Shown here piece by piece: positions 7,842-15,521 of a DNA stretch of 15,733 nt; the stretch's first letter is position 1, and every line of letters begins with the position of its first letter. The stretch lies in the NCBI GenBank assembly GCA_030597645.1, contig JAUVRN010000012.1, positions 1 to 15,733 on the forward strand, in the 5' to 3' direction. The stretch comes from Candidatus Zixiibacteriota bacterium (lineage in GTDB: Bacteria; Zixibacteria; MSB-5A5; JAUVRN01). The position numbers and the translations under genes are program-made. The notes under the pieces are model-generated. The model saw only the letters and a list, made by a program, of their open reading frames with translations, was not told the DNA's origin and ran no database searches.

Positions 7842-7868
7842 GCGAGGGCGCGTCCTGCGCACCCTCGC
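7842..7868. terminator. Hairpin between convergent OsmC gene and rlmH, probable two-way terminator
   Basis: An eleven-position stem (GCGAGGGCGCG against CGCACCCTCGC, one C-A mismatch) closes a five-base loop, 30 bases after the OsmC stop and 28 bases beyond the rlmH stop. It is very GC-rich and symmetric in position. No clear T-run follows on either strand, so it is either a non-canonical intrinsic terminator or a 3'-end stabilising structure. Confidence 0.5.
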
Positions 7869-7896
7869 TGTGGCGGACCCGGGTCGAATGGTGTGT

Positions 7897-8382
7897 CTAC
7901 TTCTTGCGGGCGGGCGTCTTCTTGTGGTACGGGTGGTTGCCCAGAATCGACATCGCGCGAAATAGCTGCTCGGTGAACATGAGCCGAACCAGATCGTGCG
8001 GATAGGTCATGGGAGACAGTGACATGGTTGCCGCGGCCCGTCGCTTGAAATCGGGATCGATTCCGTAATGACCGCCGATGACGAACGCCAGGCTGGCCGC
8101 CCGTTCAAACTGGGATGACAGCCACCGGGCCAGCGCATCGGACGTAAACCGCTGGCCTTCCCGGTCGAGACAGATCACGGTTTCTCCCCGCTGGATATTG
8201 CCTTTGAAGCGCTGCGCCTCTTTGGCCATCAACTCCGCGTCCGGGTAACGACCGACCAGCGATTTGACTTCGACGATGTCCAGTTTGGCGAATTGCTTCA
8301 ACTCGCGCTGATAGTGTGTCACCCCGCTATGTACCCAGCGGAACTTGGTCTTGCCCATGTACAGCAGTCGTATGGTTAGCAT
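7897..8382 (-). CDS. rlmH: 23S rRNA (pseudouridine1915-N3)-methyltransferase
   Basis: SPOUT-class methyltransferase, a homodimer that methylates pseudouridine 1915 in helix 69 of 23S rRNA on assembled ribosomes. The 161 residues include the SAM-binding knot motifs FVIGGHYG (100-107) and MSLSPMTYPHDLVR (120-133), then EQLFRA (138-143) and PYHK (151-154). Most family members end near the YHR/K, whereas this one carries a short lysine-rich tail ending KTPARKK. ATG 8382 is supported by AGGAGA seven bases upstream. It lies 52 bases after ftsY and is the last gene of the right-hand block, followed by the hairpin shared with the OsmC gene. Confidence 0.96.
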   Translation of the reverse strand: MLTIRLLYMGKTKFRWVHSGVTHYQRELKQFAKLDIVEVKSLVGRYPDAELMAKEAQRFKGNIQRGETVICLDREGQRFTSDALARWLSSQFERAASLAFVIGGHYGIDPDFKRRAAATMSLSPMTYPHDLVRLMFTEQLFRAMSILGNHPYHKKTPARKK

Positions 8383-8434
8383 GGCCGCTCTCCTGTGCGC
8401 ACGGTACGGCGTTCTTCCATGGCCCCGTCAGCCA

Positions 8435-9364
8435 TCACGCGCTGGCCTCCGCGGTGCCGGCTTGCTGAACGAACATGGCATCCACAAACATCTCGGGGTC
8501 GAAGGTGTCCAGATCCCCGACCTGTTCGCCCAGTCCTACGTAAGTCACCGGAACACCCAGCCGATTCCGGATCGCAAAGATGATTCCTCCCCGGGCCGTA
8601 CCGTCGAGCTTGGTGAGCACGACACCCGTAAGGGGCACGGCACGGTGGAACTCGGAGGCTTGTCTGAGGCCGTTCTGGCCCGTGGTGGCGTCGAGCACGA
8701 GCAGGGCCTGATGCGGTGCGCCAGGCAATACCTTGCTGATCACGCGCACGAGCTTTTCCAACTCGGCCATGAGGTTTGATTTGGTGTGAAGCCGCCCGGC
8801 CGTGTCAATGATCAGATGATCAACATGGCGTGCCAATGCGGCGGCCGTGGCGTCATGCGCCACCGCCGCTGGATCGCCTTCCGGCCGACCGAGAATCACG
8901 TCCACACCCACCCGGTCCGCCCAGATCTTGAGTTGATCGTTCGCCGCGGCCCGAAAGGTGTCGCACCCCGCGAGCAGCACGCTATCGCCGGCGTCCTTGA
9001 ATCGCCTGGCCAGCTTTCCCGCCGTAGTGGTCTTGCCCGTACCGTTGACGCCGAGCAGCAGGATGACTTCGGGCCGTGCCACGGTGGCGACTCGTTCCGC
9101 AACGAGGCGTTCCACCAGGCCGCGCTTGAGATGCGTCAATGCCTGGTCCGAACCGTCGATCTGGGCGAAGTCCGAGCGCAGCGAAGAAACGAGCGACTCC
9201 GACACGTCCACACCCACATCGCCTGCGATGAGCGCCTCCTCAAGCGAATCGAGGGTGGTGTCGTCGAGTTTCTGCTTGGTGCCGATGGTCTCGCAGACCC
9301 GGGCGACCCAGTTGGCTTGAGTCTTCTTGAGACCCTGTGTGAGGCGAGACCAGGTAAATGCCAT
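8435..9364 (-). CDS. ftsY: Signal recognition particle receptor FtsY
   Basis: SRP receptor GTPase that docks SRP-ribosome-nascent chain complexes at the membrane translocon. The 309 residues comprise only the N and G domains. The long acidic A domain of enterobacterial FtsY is absent, and the protein starts with an amphipathic, basic segment (WSRLTQGLKKTQ), probably the lipid-binding helix. GTPase motifs are GVNGTGKTTT (105-114), DTFRAAA (135-141), DTAGR (187-191), TKLDG (251-255) and GLGE (277-280), ending in the family-typical DLDTFDPEMFVDAMF (284-298). The DTFRAAA and NGTGKTTT forms mark FtsY rather than Ffh, and there is no M domain. ATG 9364 shares one base with the smc TGA (TGATG), implying coupling. 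smc-ftsY adjacency is common in bacteria. Confidence 0.97.
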   Translation of the reverse strand: MAFTWSRLTQGLKKTQANWVARVCETIGTKQKLDDTTLDSLEEALIAGDVGVDVSESLVSSLRSDFAQIDGSDQALTHLKRGLVERLVAERVATVARPEVILLLGVNGTGKTTTAGKLARRFKDAGDSVLLAGCDTFRAAANDQLKIWADRVGVDVILGRPEGDPAAVAHDATAAALARHVDHLIIDTAGRLHTKSNLMAELEKLVRVISKVLPGAPHQALLVLDATTGQNGLRQASEFHRAVPLTGVVLTKLDGTARGGIIFAIRNRLGVPVTYVGLGEQVGDLDTFDPEMFVDAMFVQQAGTAEASA

Positions 9365-12300
9365 CAGGCGACTCCGGCTACTTCGACCGCCTCGTTGAGC
9401 TTGACGGCTACGGTCTTGGAGATACCCGGACTCTCCATGGTAACCCCGTAGATGACGTCCGCGGCTTGCATCGTCATCTTGTTGTGCGTGATGATGATGA
9501 ACTGTGTGTCGGTGGCAAATCTGGCGAGCAGATCAAGGAACCTGCCGATGTTGGCGTCGTCCAGGGGCGCATCGATCTCGTCGAGAATACAGAACGGCGA
9601 TGGCTTCACCAGATACAGTGAGAACAGTAGCGCGATGGCCGTCAGTGCGCGCTCTCCGCCCGACAGTTGGAGTATCGAGACCGGCCGCTTCCCCCGCGGT
9701 TTGGCCATGATCGCAATCGGCGACTCGAGCGGATCCTCCGGCACGTCGAGCGTAACGCGAGCCTCCCCCCCTTCGAACAGCCGAGAAAATAACTCGTTGA
9801 AATTCTGCTGTACCTTGTCAAACGTCTCGGAGAACATATCGCGCGCCGTGTCATTGATCTTTCCTATGGTCTCCAGCAACATCTTCTTGGCCTCCGCCAT
9901 ATCGGCCAACTGCTGGTCGAGGAAATCGATCCGTTCCTTCTGCTCGTCATACTCTTCCAGCGCGAGAAGGTTCACGGTGCCCATCCTGTCCATCTTCTCT
10001 TTTAGTTCCAGCACTTCGGCGGCCACCAGGCCTCGCTGTCCTTCCTCGATCGGCCTCAGGTCGGTCTGCTCCGACAGCTCGCGATTGTGCGTGTCGCGTA
10101 CTCGGTCACAGAGATTGGATACCTCCAGGCGTGCCTCCGAGGCGGCCATCTCGGCGGCGTGATGGTGTCCTCCCACCTCATCTGCGGTCTTGCGTGCCGC
10201 CTTGACCTCTACCTCGATCTCCTGCAGCTGCGTGAGCAGATCGCGGGAGCCCTCGCGTGCCTTCTTGTAGACGGAATCGAGCTTGATCCGATCCGCTTCG
10301 ACGGACTGGCGCCGAGCAGCAAGCTGCGCGAATTGTCCCTTCAGGGCCTCCCGCCTCTGACCGGACTCCTCGAGTTGAGTCGTGTGTGACGCGATCCGGC
10401 TGATCACGTCGGCGAGCATCTCCTGTGTGCGTTCCCGGTCCGATTCGAGTCCGTCCGCCCTGCCTCTGAGCGACACTTCGTGGACCTGGGCTTCGCCCGA
10501 TTTCAGTATGGCTTCGGTGCGTGCCTGCTCGCTGAATTCAAAGGTCGACTTGGAGCGCTCGGCCAATGACTGAAGGTCCTTCGACTCCGCCTCTGCCGTC
10601 TCGCGAGTCTGTTTGAACTGCCCAATACTGTCACGGGTCTGACCCACGCGTTCTCGCAGGGCAGCGCACAGCTTGCGATCTCGCTCCAGGTTGCCGTCCG
10701 AAGAGTCGGCCCGGGCGCGCGCCCGTTCCGCCTCCAGACTGACACTGCGGTACTGTTCCTGCGCAGCTTTGAGTTGGGTTTCGCTCGTCTGGATCTGCGC
10801 CGCTAACCGTTCTGCCTGGGACCGGAGGTCGGCCACCTTGGTACGGGTCTGCTGTGTGAGCTGCTCCTGCAGGCCCACCTCCTGCGCCAGGTGCTCGAGC
10901 TCGTCCTTGCGGGCCAGCAGTCCCGCGGCGGCCGGTTTGCCCGCGGCAACCTCCGCTTCGCCACGATGCAAGCGACCGGTACGTGTCACGAACGCAGCAC
11001 TCCGGGGTAGCTGCGTCAGCGGCGGGTCACCGGTCCCTTCCCAGAGATAGAAGTCGCCGAGCAGGAACTCACGCAGACGCTCAAACCCCCGCCGGGCAGA
11101 CGTCACACTGACCAGTGGTCTGGCAGACTCGATCTTGACGGTATGCGATCCGCTCACGGCAATCGCATCGAGAACGATCAGCGTCGCACGGCCCACATCC
11201 GACTGCTCGAGTCGGGTCATCGCTGCGGCGGCGGTCCTGCGATCGCGACATACGAGGTACTCGGCCCGCTCGGCCAGTGCCGCGCCGACCGCCAGCTCGA
11301 AACCGGATGCCGGGGAGATGATCTCGGCTACCGTATCCTCGATTCCGTCGATACGATCGCGCGTGCGCAGATCGGGAACCGCACCCTGATAACCGCGATA
11401 TGTTTCGATCCAGTTCTCGAGCACGGCACGCTTCGACTCGATTTCGGTCAGTGCCGTCTGTCCCTCGGCCAGGGTCTCCTCGGCACCGTGTAGCTCCTCG
11501 CGTGCATGCCGGTGGCGAATCCGCGCAGCATCCGGATCGTTCTCCGCTCGATGCAGGGTGTCGCGCGCTACGGTCTCATGCTCCTCACGCTCCTCACGCT
11601 CGCTCACGGCACTCCGCACCTCGCGCTCCGAAGCGTCCAACGCCTCTTCGGCCTGAGTCAGCGACTCGCAGATCGACACGAGTGTGGTTTCTGCGTGAAC
11701 TAGCTCCGATTCGATCTGGCGGCTCCGGTTTCGTGCCTCGTCGGCTGAATCCTGTGCACGGTGCTGCTCACCTTTGGCCTGCTGCCAATGCGTGTCCGCC
11801 TGGCTGCGAGAAGCTTCACGCTCCGCGCCAGCCGACTGAGCCTGCTCGACCTCCACACGGGCCAGGGTGAGCTGCTCCTGCAATTCGGAGACGCGGACCT
11901 CGAACTCGCGCTTGCGCGAGCCGAGTAACTCGAGCTCCTCGGTGAATTCTCGCTGGCGCTCCTCCAACGCATGATTCTCTGCCGTCGCTTTTTCGCGGCT
12001 CGCAGTCAGTTCGGCCTGCTGACGGTCAGCCACGGACAGCTCTACCCGTGCCTCCTCCACACTCTGTTCCACGCTGTCCACCTGGGTCTGCAGTGCGTCC
12101 CGCCGCGCTTCGGCGACAGCCACCCTGGCCCGGGCGGCATCCAGATCCGAGTTGAGATGGGCCGCCCGCGTGGTCTGGGTCCTCACGCGACCCTGCAGCG
12201 ACTCGTAGTCGCTCCACGCCAGCCGCAGATACAACTCCTGCCACGCTTCCCTGGTCTCCGTGAACCGCCGCGCCTTGTTGGACTGCCGCTTGAGCGAGTT

Positions 12301-12906
12301 CACACGCGTACGCACTTCGGCCGCGATGTCCTGCAGCCGCAGAAGGTCCGCATCGGTAGCATCGAGTTTGCGCAGGGCCGCGCGCTTGCGATGTTTGTAC
12401 TTGGTAATGCCGGCGGCCTCATCGAACAGAAACCTGCGCTCCTCATCCTTGTCCGAGAGTACGGCGTCGATCATATCCTGCTGAATTACCGAGTACGAGT
12501 GCGCGCCCATCCCGGTGTCGGCAAACAGATCGAGAATATCGCGCAGTCGACAGGGCTGGCGATTCATCATGTACTCGGATTCTCCCGATCGGTACAGCCG
12601 GCGCGTAATGGTCAAATCCGTGTACTCTGTAGGCAACACACCCCGGGAATTGGCGATCGTCAGTGAAACCTCGGACATCCCCAGCGGTTTGGCGTCGCGG
12701 CTGCCGTTGAAGATGATTTCCTCCATCTTGCCAGAGCGCAGAGCGGACGAACGCTGTTCGCCCAGCACCCAGCGCAGGGCGTCGAGGATATTCGTCTTGC
12801 CGCAGCCGTTGGGTCCGACCACACCCGTCATACCGGGGCCGAATTCGACCTCCGTGAGTTCGGGAAACGACTTGAAACCGAGAAGGACGAGCTTCTTAAG
12901 ATGCAT
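9364..12906 (-). CDS. smc: Chromosome partition protein SMC
   Basis: ATPase of the Smc-ScpAB condensin that organises and segregates the chromosome. From ATG 12906 it has 1180 residues, the usual size. The N-terminal head opens MHLKKLVLLGFKSF with Walker A GPNGCGKTN (31-39) and continues with FFDEAAG-like FDEAAGITKYK (161-171). The first coiled coil runs to about residue 500. The hinge (about 505-660) includes IDGIEDTVAEII and GRATLIVLD. The second coiled coil runs to about residue 1000. The C-terminal head has the signature LSGGERAL (1081-1088) and Walker B FCILDEIDAPLDD (1105-1117). The open frame extends upstream to 13086, but GGAG lies seven bases before ATG 12906 and homology begins there. 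It overlaps the preceding gene by 11 bases. scpA and scpB are not in this window. Confidence 0.97.
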   Translation of the reverse strand: MHLKKLVLLGFKSFPELTEVEFGPGMTGVVGPNGCGKTNILDALRWVLGEQRSSALRSGKMEEIIFNGSRDAKPLGMSEVSLTIANSRGVLPTEYTDLTITRRLYRSGESEYMMNRQPCRLRDILDLFADTGMGAHSYSVIQQDMIDAVLSDKDEERRFLFDEAAGITKYKHRKRAALRKLDATDADLLRLQDIAAEVRTRVNSLKRQSNKARRFTETREAWQELYLRLAWSDYESLQGRVRTQTTRAAHLNSDLDAARARVAVAEARRDALQTQVDSVEQSVEEARVELSVADRQQAELTASREKATAENHALEERQREFTEELELLGSRKREFEVRVSELQEQLTLARVEVEQAQSAGAEREASRSQADTHWQQAKGEQHRAQDSADEARNRSRQIESELVHAETTLVSICESLTQAEEALDASEREVRSAVSEREEREEHETVARDTLHRAENDPDAARIRHRHAREELHGAEETLAEGQTALTEIESKRAVLENWIETYRGYQGAVPDLRTRDRIDGIEDTVAEIISPASGFELAVGAALAERAEYLVCRDRRTAAAAMTRLEQSDVGRATLIVLDAIAVSGSHTVKIESARPLVSVTSARRGFERLREFLLGDFYLWEGTGDPPLTQLPRSAAFVTRTGRLHRGEAEVAAGKPAAAGLLARKDELEHLAQEVGLQEQLTQQTRTKVADLRSQAERLAAQIQTSETQLKAAQEQYRSVSLEAERARARADSSDGNLERDRKLCAALRERVGQTRDSIGQFKQTRETAEAESKDLQSLAERSKSTFEFSEQARTEAILKSGEAQVHEVSLRGRADGLESDRERTQEMLADVISRIASHTTQLEESGQRREALKGQFAQLAARRQSVEADRIKLDSVYKKAREGSRDLLTQLQEIEVEVKAARKTADEVGGHHHAAEMAASEARLEVSNLCDRVRDTHNRELSEQTDLRPIEEGQRGLVAAEVLELKEKMDRMGTVNLLALEEYDEQKERIDFLDQQLADMAEAKKMLLETIGKINDTARDMFSETFDKVQQNFNELFSRLFEGGEARVTLDVPEDPLESPIAIMAKPRGKRPVSILQLSGGERALTAIALLFSLYLVKPSPFCILDEIDAPLDDANIGRFLDLLARFATDTQFIIITHNKMTMQAADVIYGVTMESPGISKTVAVKLNEAVEVAGVA

Positions 12907-13477
12907 GCGTCGTCTCCATGGATGTCGATGGCGCCATGGGCGCGAGAAAGCTGGTAAGACAGTGGTAGTAACCCTGCTCCCGGGCACTGCGGCCCGGTTC
13001 AGGCGTGAGTATGATGTTGGCGAACGGGTGCCCCCATACTCCCGCGCAGCCAATCCGCAGGCGGGCACCGGAATAGAGCGCACCACAGGCCGGAAACGGA
13101 TGGCCGGTGATATCGAGATTGACCGCGACCTCGAACATCTTTTCTGCGAGTCGCACCTCGAGACGCTTCTTGGGAAACATGCCCCGCGAGACCTCGTCGG
13201 GCGTAGGCATATACGATTCGAACTTGCCGATGCCGACGATAGGCGTCTTCGACCGGGACGGCGGCAACAGCATGGTCACCTGCCGATCACCCAGCACCGG
13301 CAGCAGCCGGGGCATAAAGGCCCGCGCCAGCATCTGGGCCCGCGGAGCCGGCGGCAGGCAGAACAGAAACCGGCGCGACGCCATCAGGTCTTCGGGCAGG
13401 TGCAACACCTGCGGCTTGGCTCCGCGCGCAAGCCACTGCATGCGGGCCCGTTGAAACAGGGACAGACTCGTGGTCAT
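12896..13477 (-). CDS. Unassigned protein, with faint resemblance to the N-terminal part of GT9-type glycosyltransferases
   Basis: I do not recognise this 193-residue protein with confidence. It has no signal peptide or clear membrane segment. It opens with a basic helix (SLFQRARMQWLARG), then a hydrophobic strand RFLFCLPPAP (36-45). The middle of the chain reads AEKMFEVAVNLDI (111-123) and, after a short gap, SGARLRIGCAGVWGHPFANI (136-155). The pattern of an acidic-ended strand, an 'ALYSGARLRIG' element and a later 'N-I-x-L' recalls heptosyltransferase-type (GT9) N-terminal domains. However, the protein is half their length and lacks the nucleotide-sugar-binding half. ATG 13477 is well supported: GGGGAGG lies six bases upstream and it overlaps the rodZ stop as ATGA. 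It overlaps smc by 11 bases. Position between rodZ and smc hints at an envelope or division role, but this is inference only. Confidence 0.8.
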   Translation of the reverse strand: MTTSLSLFQRARMQWLARGAKPQVLHLPEDLMASRRFLFCLPPAPRAQMLARAFMPRLLPVLGDRQVTMLLPPSRSKTPIVGIGKFESYMPTPDEVSRGMFPKKRLEVRLAEKMFEVAVNLDITGHPFPACGALYSGARLRIGCAGVWGHPFANIILTPEPGRSAREQGYYHCLTSFLAPMAPSTSMETTHAS

Positions 13478-14457
13478 GGACCGCCCTCCCCGACGAGATC
13501 GATCGAGTGCCGAACGAGCGAGTGCCGAACGTGCCATCGATCCGGTACCGAAGGCAATGAGTAGGTGCTGTTGTCCAGCCGCACGGTGACCGATTGTGGA
13601 CGACCGACGGTGAGCGTGAAGTGCTCCGCGGCCTCCGCAGACAGGGACCGTCCGAAATGGAGAAGTTGTGCTACTACGGTGTCGCCGTCCGCTGCGATGA
13701 CGACCCAGGTGGTAAAACCGCGCGAACGGACGGTCAGCGTGTGCATCTTGACGTCCGCCGCGACGGGTACAACCGTATCGAATGCCGGCAGCGTGGGCGC
13801 CACACGAGTGGATTCGGCCCCGACCGTAGATTCCGCCGTATCTAATGCGGGCAGAGTCGGCGCCACGGGGACGGATTCGACCTCGATTGTAGATTCCGCC
13901 GTATCCATCGCGGGCAGAATGGGCGCCACGCGAACGGATTCGACCCCGATTGCAGATTCCGCCGTGTCCATCGCGGGCAGAATGGGCGCCACGCGAACGG
14001 ATTCGACCCCGATTGCAGATTCCGCCGTGTCGACGAACGCCCCGATGGGTTCACCGGGATCGGCTATGGGCTGAACGGGCGGTTCGCCCGCCTCGTCCTC
14101 CGTGCCTCGCAACTGAACCACGATCCAGATCACTACCGCTACCGCAATCAAGGCGGCCGCCGCACGTAACGGCCAGCGCGGCGGAGCCGCGGATTCCGTG
14201 ATTACCTCCGGTTGCGATATGTCCGGTTCCGGCCAGTCGAGCAGGAGTTCTTCGGTGTTCAGTCCAAGTTCCCGGGCATAGCTGAAAAAGTAAATCCGGG
14301 CGTACACTTCATTTGGCAGCGCGCTGATGTCGCCGGCCTCGAGCGCCTCGAGGTAGCGTTCGGGCAGTCCCGTTCGCTCGGCCAGTTCGGCACGCTGCAG
14401 GTTCTGCTCGGTTCGAGCCTCGCGCAGGCGTGCACCGAGATCTGCGAACGGGGTCAC
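13474..14457 (-). CDS. rodZ: RodZ-family cell shape protein with a tandem-repeat periplasmic linker
   Basis: Bitopic membrane protein linking MreB filaments to the elongasome. Domain order over 327 residues: Xre-like HTH (about 7-70) with LGARLREARTEQNL, YLEALEAGDISALPNEVYAR and YARELGLNTEE; a cytoplasmic linker; one membrane segment (about 97-117); an extracytoplasmic linker made of four 21-residue repeats (143-226); and a C-terminal RodZ-type beta domain (about 238-303), with TLTVRSRGFTTWVVIAADGD and FTLTVGRPQSVTVRLDN. GTG 14457 is chosen because it overlaps the maf stop as GTGA with GGGAGG ten bases upstream; a GTG at 14475 has no ribosome site. The stop overlaps the next gene as ATGA. A generic cytoskeletal HTH-TM protein is the only alternative, and the C-terminal domain argues against it. 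Confidence 0.92.
   Translation of the reverse strand: MTPFADLGARLREARTEQNLQRAELAERTGLPERYLEALEAGDISALPNEVYARIYFFSYARELGLNTEELLLDWPEPDISQPEVITESAAPPRWPLRAAAALIAVAVVIWIVVQLRGTEDEAGEPPVQPIADPGEPIGAFVDTAESAIGVESVRVAPILPAMDTAESAIGVESVRVAPILPAMDTAESTIEVESVPVAPTLPALDTAESTVGAESTRVAPTLPAFDTVVPVAADVKMHTLTVRSRGFTTWVVIAADGDTVVAQLLHFGRSLSAEAAEHFTLTVGRPQSVTVRLDNSTYSLPSVPDRWHVRHSLVRHSIDLVGEGGP
13504..13531. repeat. Short tandem duplication near the rodZ 3' end
   Basis: The 13-base string CGAGTGCCGAACG occurs twice with a 15-base period (13504-13516 and 13519-13531). On the rodZ strand it encodes consecutive RHSLV and RHSID peptides after the beta domain. The period is a multiple of three, so the frame is kept. 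Confidence 0.75.
13780..14031. repeat. Four tandem 63-bp in-frame repeats inside rodZ
   Basis: Four units follow each other without gaps: 13969-14031, 13906-13968, 13843-13905 and 13780-13842 (first to fourth in protein order). Each encodes 21 residues of the form DTAES-x-x-x-x-ES-x-x-VAP-x-LPA-x. By eye the first two units are identical over all 63 bases. The third and fourth differ from them and from each other at scattered positions. The marker GATTCCGCCG recurs at exactly 63-base spacing (13829, 13892, 13955, 14018). The unit length keeps the reading frame, so copy number can change without breaking rodZ. Confidence 0.95.
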
Positions 14458-15035
14458 GCGGTCTGTGCCTCCCACCGAGCCCAGAGCATCTCGACGATGT
14501 TCATGGACAGACCGATGATCGTGTCCAGTCTTCCACTGTACGCGACGACCAGATCGCGTCCCTCCTCCTGGATGCCGTATGCACCCGCCTTGTCCAAATA
14601 GTTCGCGTGCTGCAGATACATCTCGATTTCGCGTTCCGTCAGCGGACGGAATCGAACCAGGGCCGAATCCGCGGCGGTATACCGCCGACCGTCCACCACC
14701 AGCGCCACTCCCGTCCAGACCTCGTGCTCGCGACCGGACAGCCCGCCGAGCATGCGTGCGGCCTCCTCCCTCGACGACGGCTTGCCGATGCGATGCCCGG
14801 CAAGAAACACTTCGGTGTCGGCGCCAAGCACCGCCGCGTCAGGAAACCTCCGACGCACGGCCTCCGCTTTTCGCGTGGCCAAACCAATCACCGTGCTTTC
14901 GGCCGTACCGTCCTCGGGCCAGCTTTCCGAAACGTGCGCCGGTTCCACGCGGATCCTGTAGCCCGCCTCCTCCAACAGACATGCGCGGCGGGGTGATCCC
15001 GAAGCCAGGATGACCGAGCGGGGTGGTTCCCTCAA
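14454..15035 (-). CDS. maf: Maf-family nucleotide pyrophosphatase
   Basis: House-cleaning nucleoside triphosphate pyrophosphatase. Family members hydrolyse dTTP/UTP or modified pyrimidine nucleotides to monophosphates; the exact specificity is not clear here. The 193 residues are typical. Motifs: ILASGSPRR (9-17), GADTEVFLAGHRIGKP (71-86) with catalytic Asp73, MLGGLSGREHEVWTGVAL (95-112), and DKAGAYGIQEEG (148-159) leading to GRLDTIIGL. The open frame extends to 15128, but no ATG or GTG lies between there and the conserved N-terminus. A TTG at 15035 forms a TTGA overlap with the dtd stop and places the family's usual start exactly. The stop overlaps rodZ as GTGA. A weak start under coupling to dtd would be expected to give low, linked expression. 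Confidence 0.93.
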   Translation of the reverse strand: MREPPRSVILASGSPRRACLLEEAGYRIRVEPAHVSESWPEDGTAESTVIGLATRKAEAVRRRFPDAAVLGADTEVFLAGHRIGKPSSREEAARMLGGLSGREHEVWTGVALVVDGRRYTAADSALVRFRPLTEREIEMYLQHANYLDKAGAYGIQEEGRDLVVAYSGRLDTIIGLSMNIVEMLWARWEAQTA

Positions 15036-15472
15036 GGATGCTCGAGTAGGAGCGTCACCGGACCCTGATTGGTCAACTCGACCTGCATTTTCGCGCCAAA
15101 CCGGCCTTTCGCCACACGGACCCCACAATGCTGCAGACTGCGGGCGAAGTGCTCCACAAGTTCCTCCGCCTCCTCCGGCGCGAGGGCGCCGGAAAACGAG
15201 GGACGCCGGCCTTTTCTGCAGTCGCCGTACAGCGTAAACTGGCTCACCACCAGGGCGCTGCCGCCTGTGTCCAGAAGCGATCGGTTGAACCGTCCTTCGT
15301 CGTCCTCAAAGATCCTGAGATGTGCGCATTTTTCCGCCAACCACTTCGCGGCGTCGGCGGAATCCCCCACTCCTGCGCCTACCAAAAGCAACAACCCCGG
15401 GCCTATTTCACCAGCGATCTGGCTGTCGACCCGGACGCGAGCCTCGGACACCCTCTGTGCCACGACCCGCAT
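15032..15472 (-). CDS. dtd: D-aminoacyl-tRNA deacylase
   Basis: Hydrolyses D-aminoacyl-tRNAs (and Gly-tRNA-Ala) so that D-amino acids are not used in translation; a cytoplasmic homodimer. The 146 residues match the family. The start MRVVAQRVSEARV is typical. The two signature motifs are both present: SQFTLYGDCRKGRRPSF (77-93) and the cross-subunit N-x-GP-x-T motif, here NQGPVT (135-140), preceded by GRFGAKMQV. ATG 15472 has AGGAG six bases upstream. The gene follows the TPR-protein stop after 49 bases and its own stop overlaps the maf TTG start. It is probably within the same transcript as rodZ, smc and ftsY. Confidence 0.97.
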   Translation of the reverse strand: MRVVAQRVSEARVRVDSQIAGEIGPGLLLLVGAGVGDSADAAKWLAEKCAHLRIFEDDEGRFNRSLLDTGGSALVVSQFTLYGDCRKGRRPSFSGALAPEEAEELVEHFARSLQHCGVRVAKGRFGAKMQVELTNQGPVTLLLEHP

Positions 15473-15521
15473 CAGCGACTCCTGCTCGGGACCGCGTGTC
15501 TCTGTCCCCGGATGGACGGAG

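Noticed and set aside
11578..11610. Short direct repeats CTCCTCACG in smc
   Set aside because: They encode Glu/Arg runs of the coiled coil; the repetition follows from amino acid composition and is too short to suggest a separate element.
12907..13086. 60-residue N-terminal extension of SMC
   Set aside because: It lies wholly inside the preceding gene, is Arg/Pro-rich, and the conserved SMC start MHLKKL with its own ribosome site begins at 12906.
12515..13564. Long plus-strand open frame opposite smc and the unassigned gene
   Set aside because: It is antisense to two genes with clear motifs, ribosome sites and overlap junctions. Long antisense frames are common in GC-rich DNA, and its translation shows no domain.
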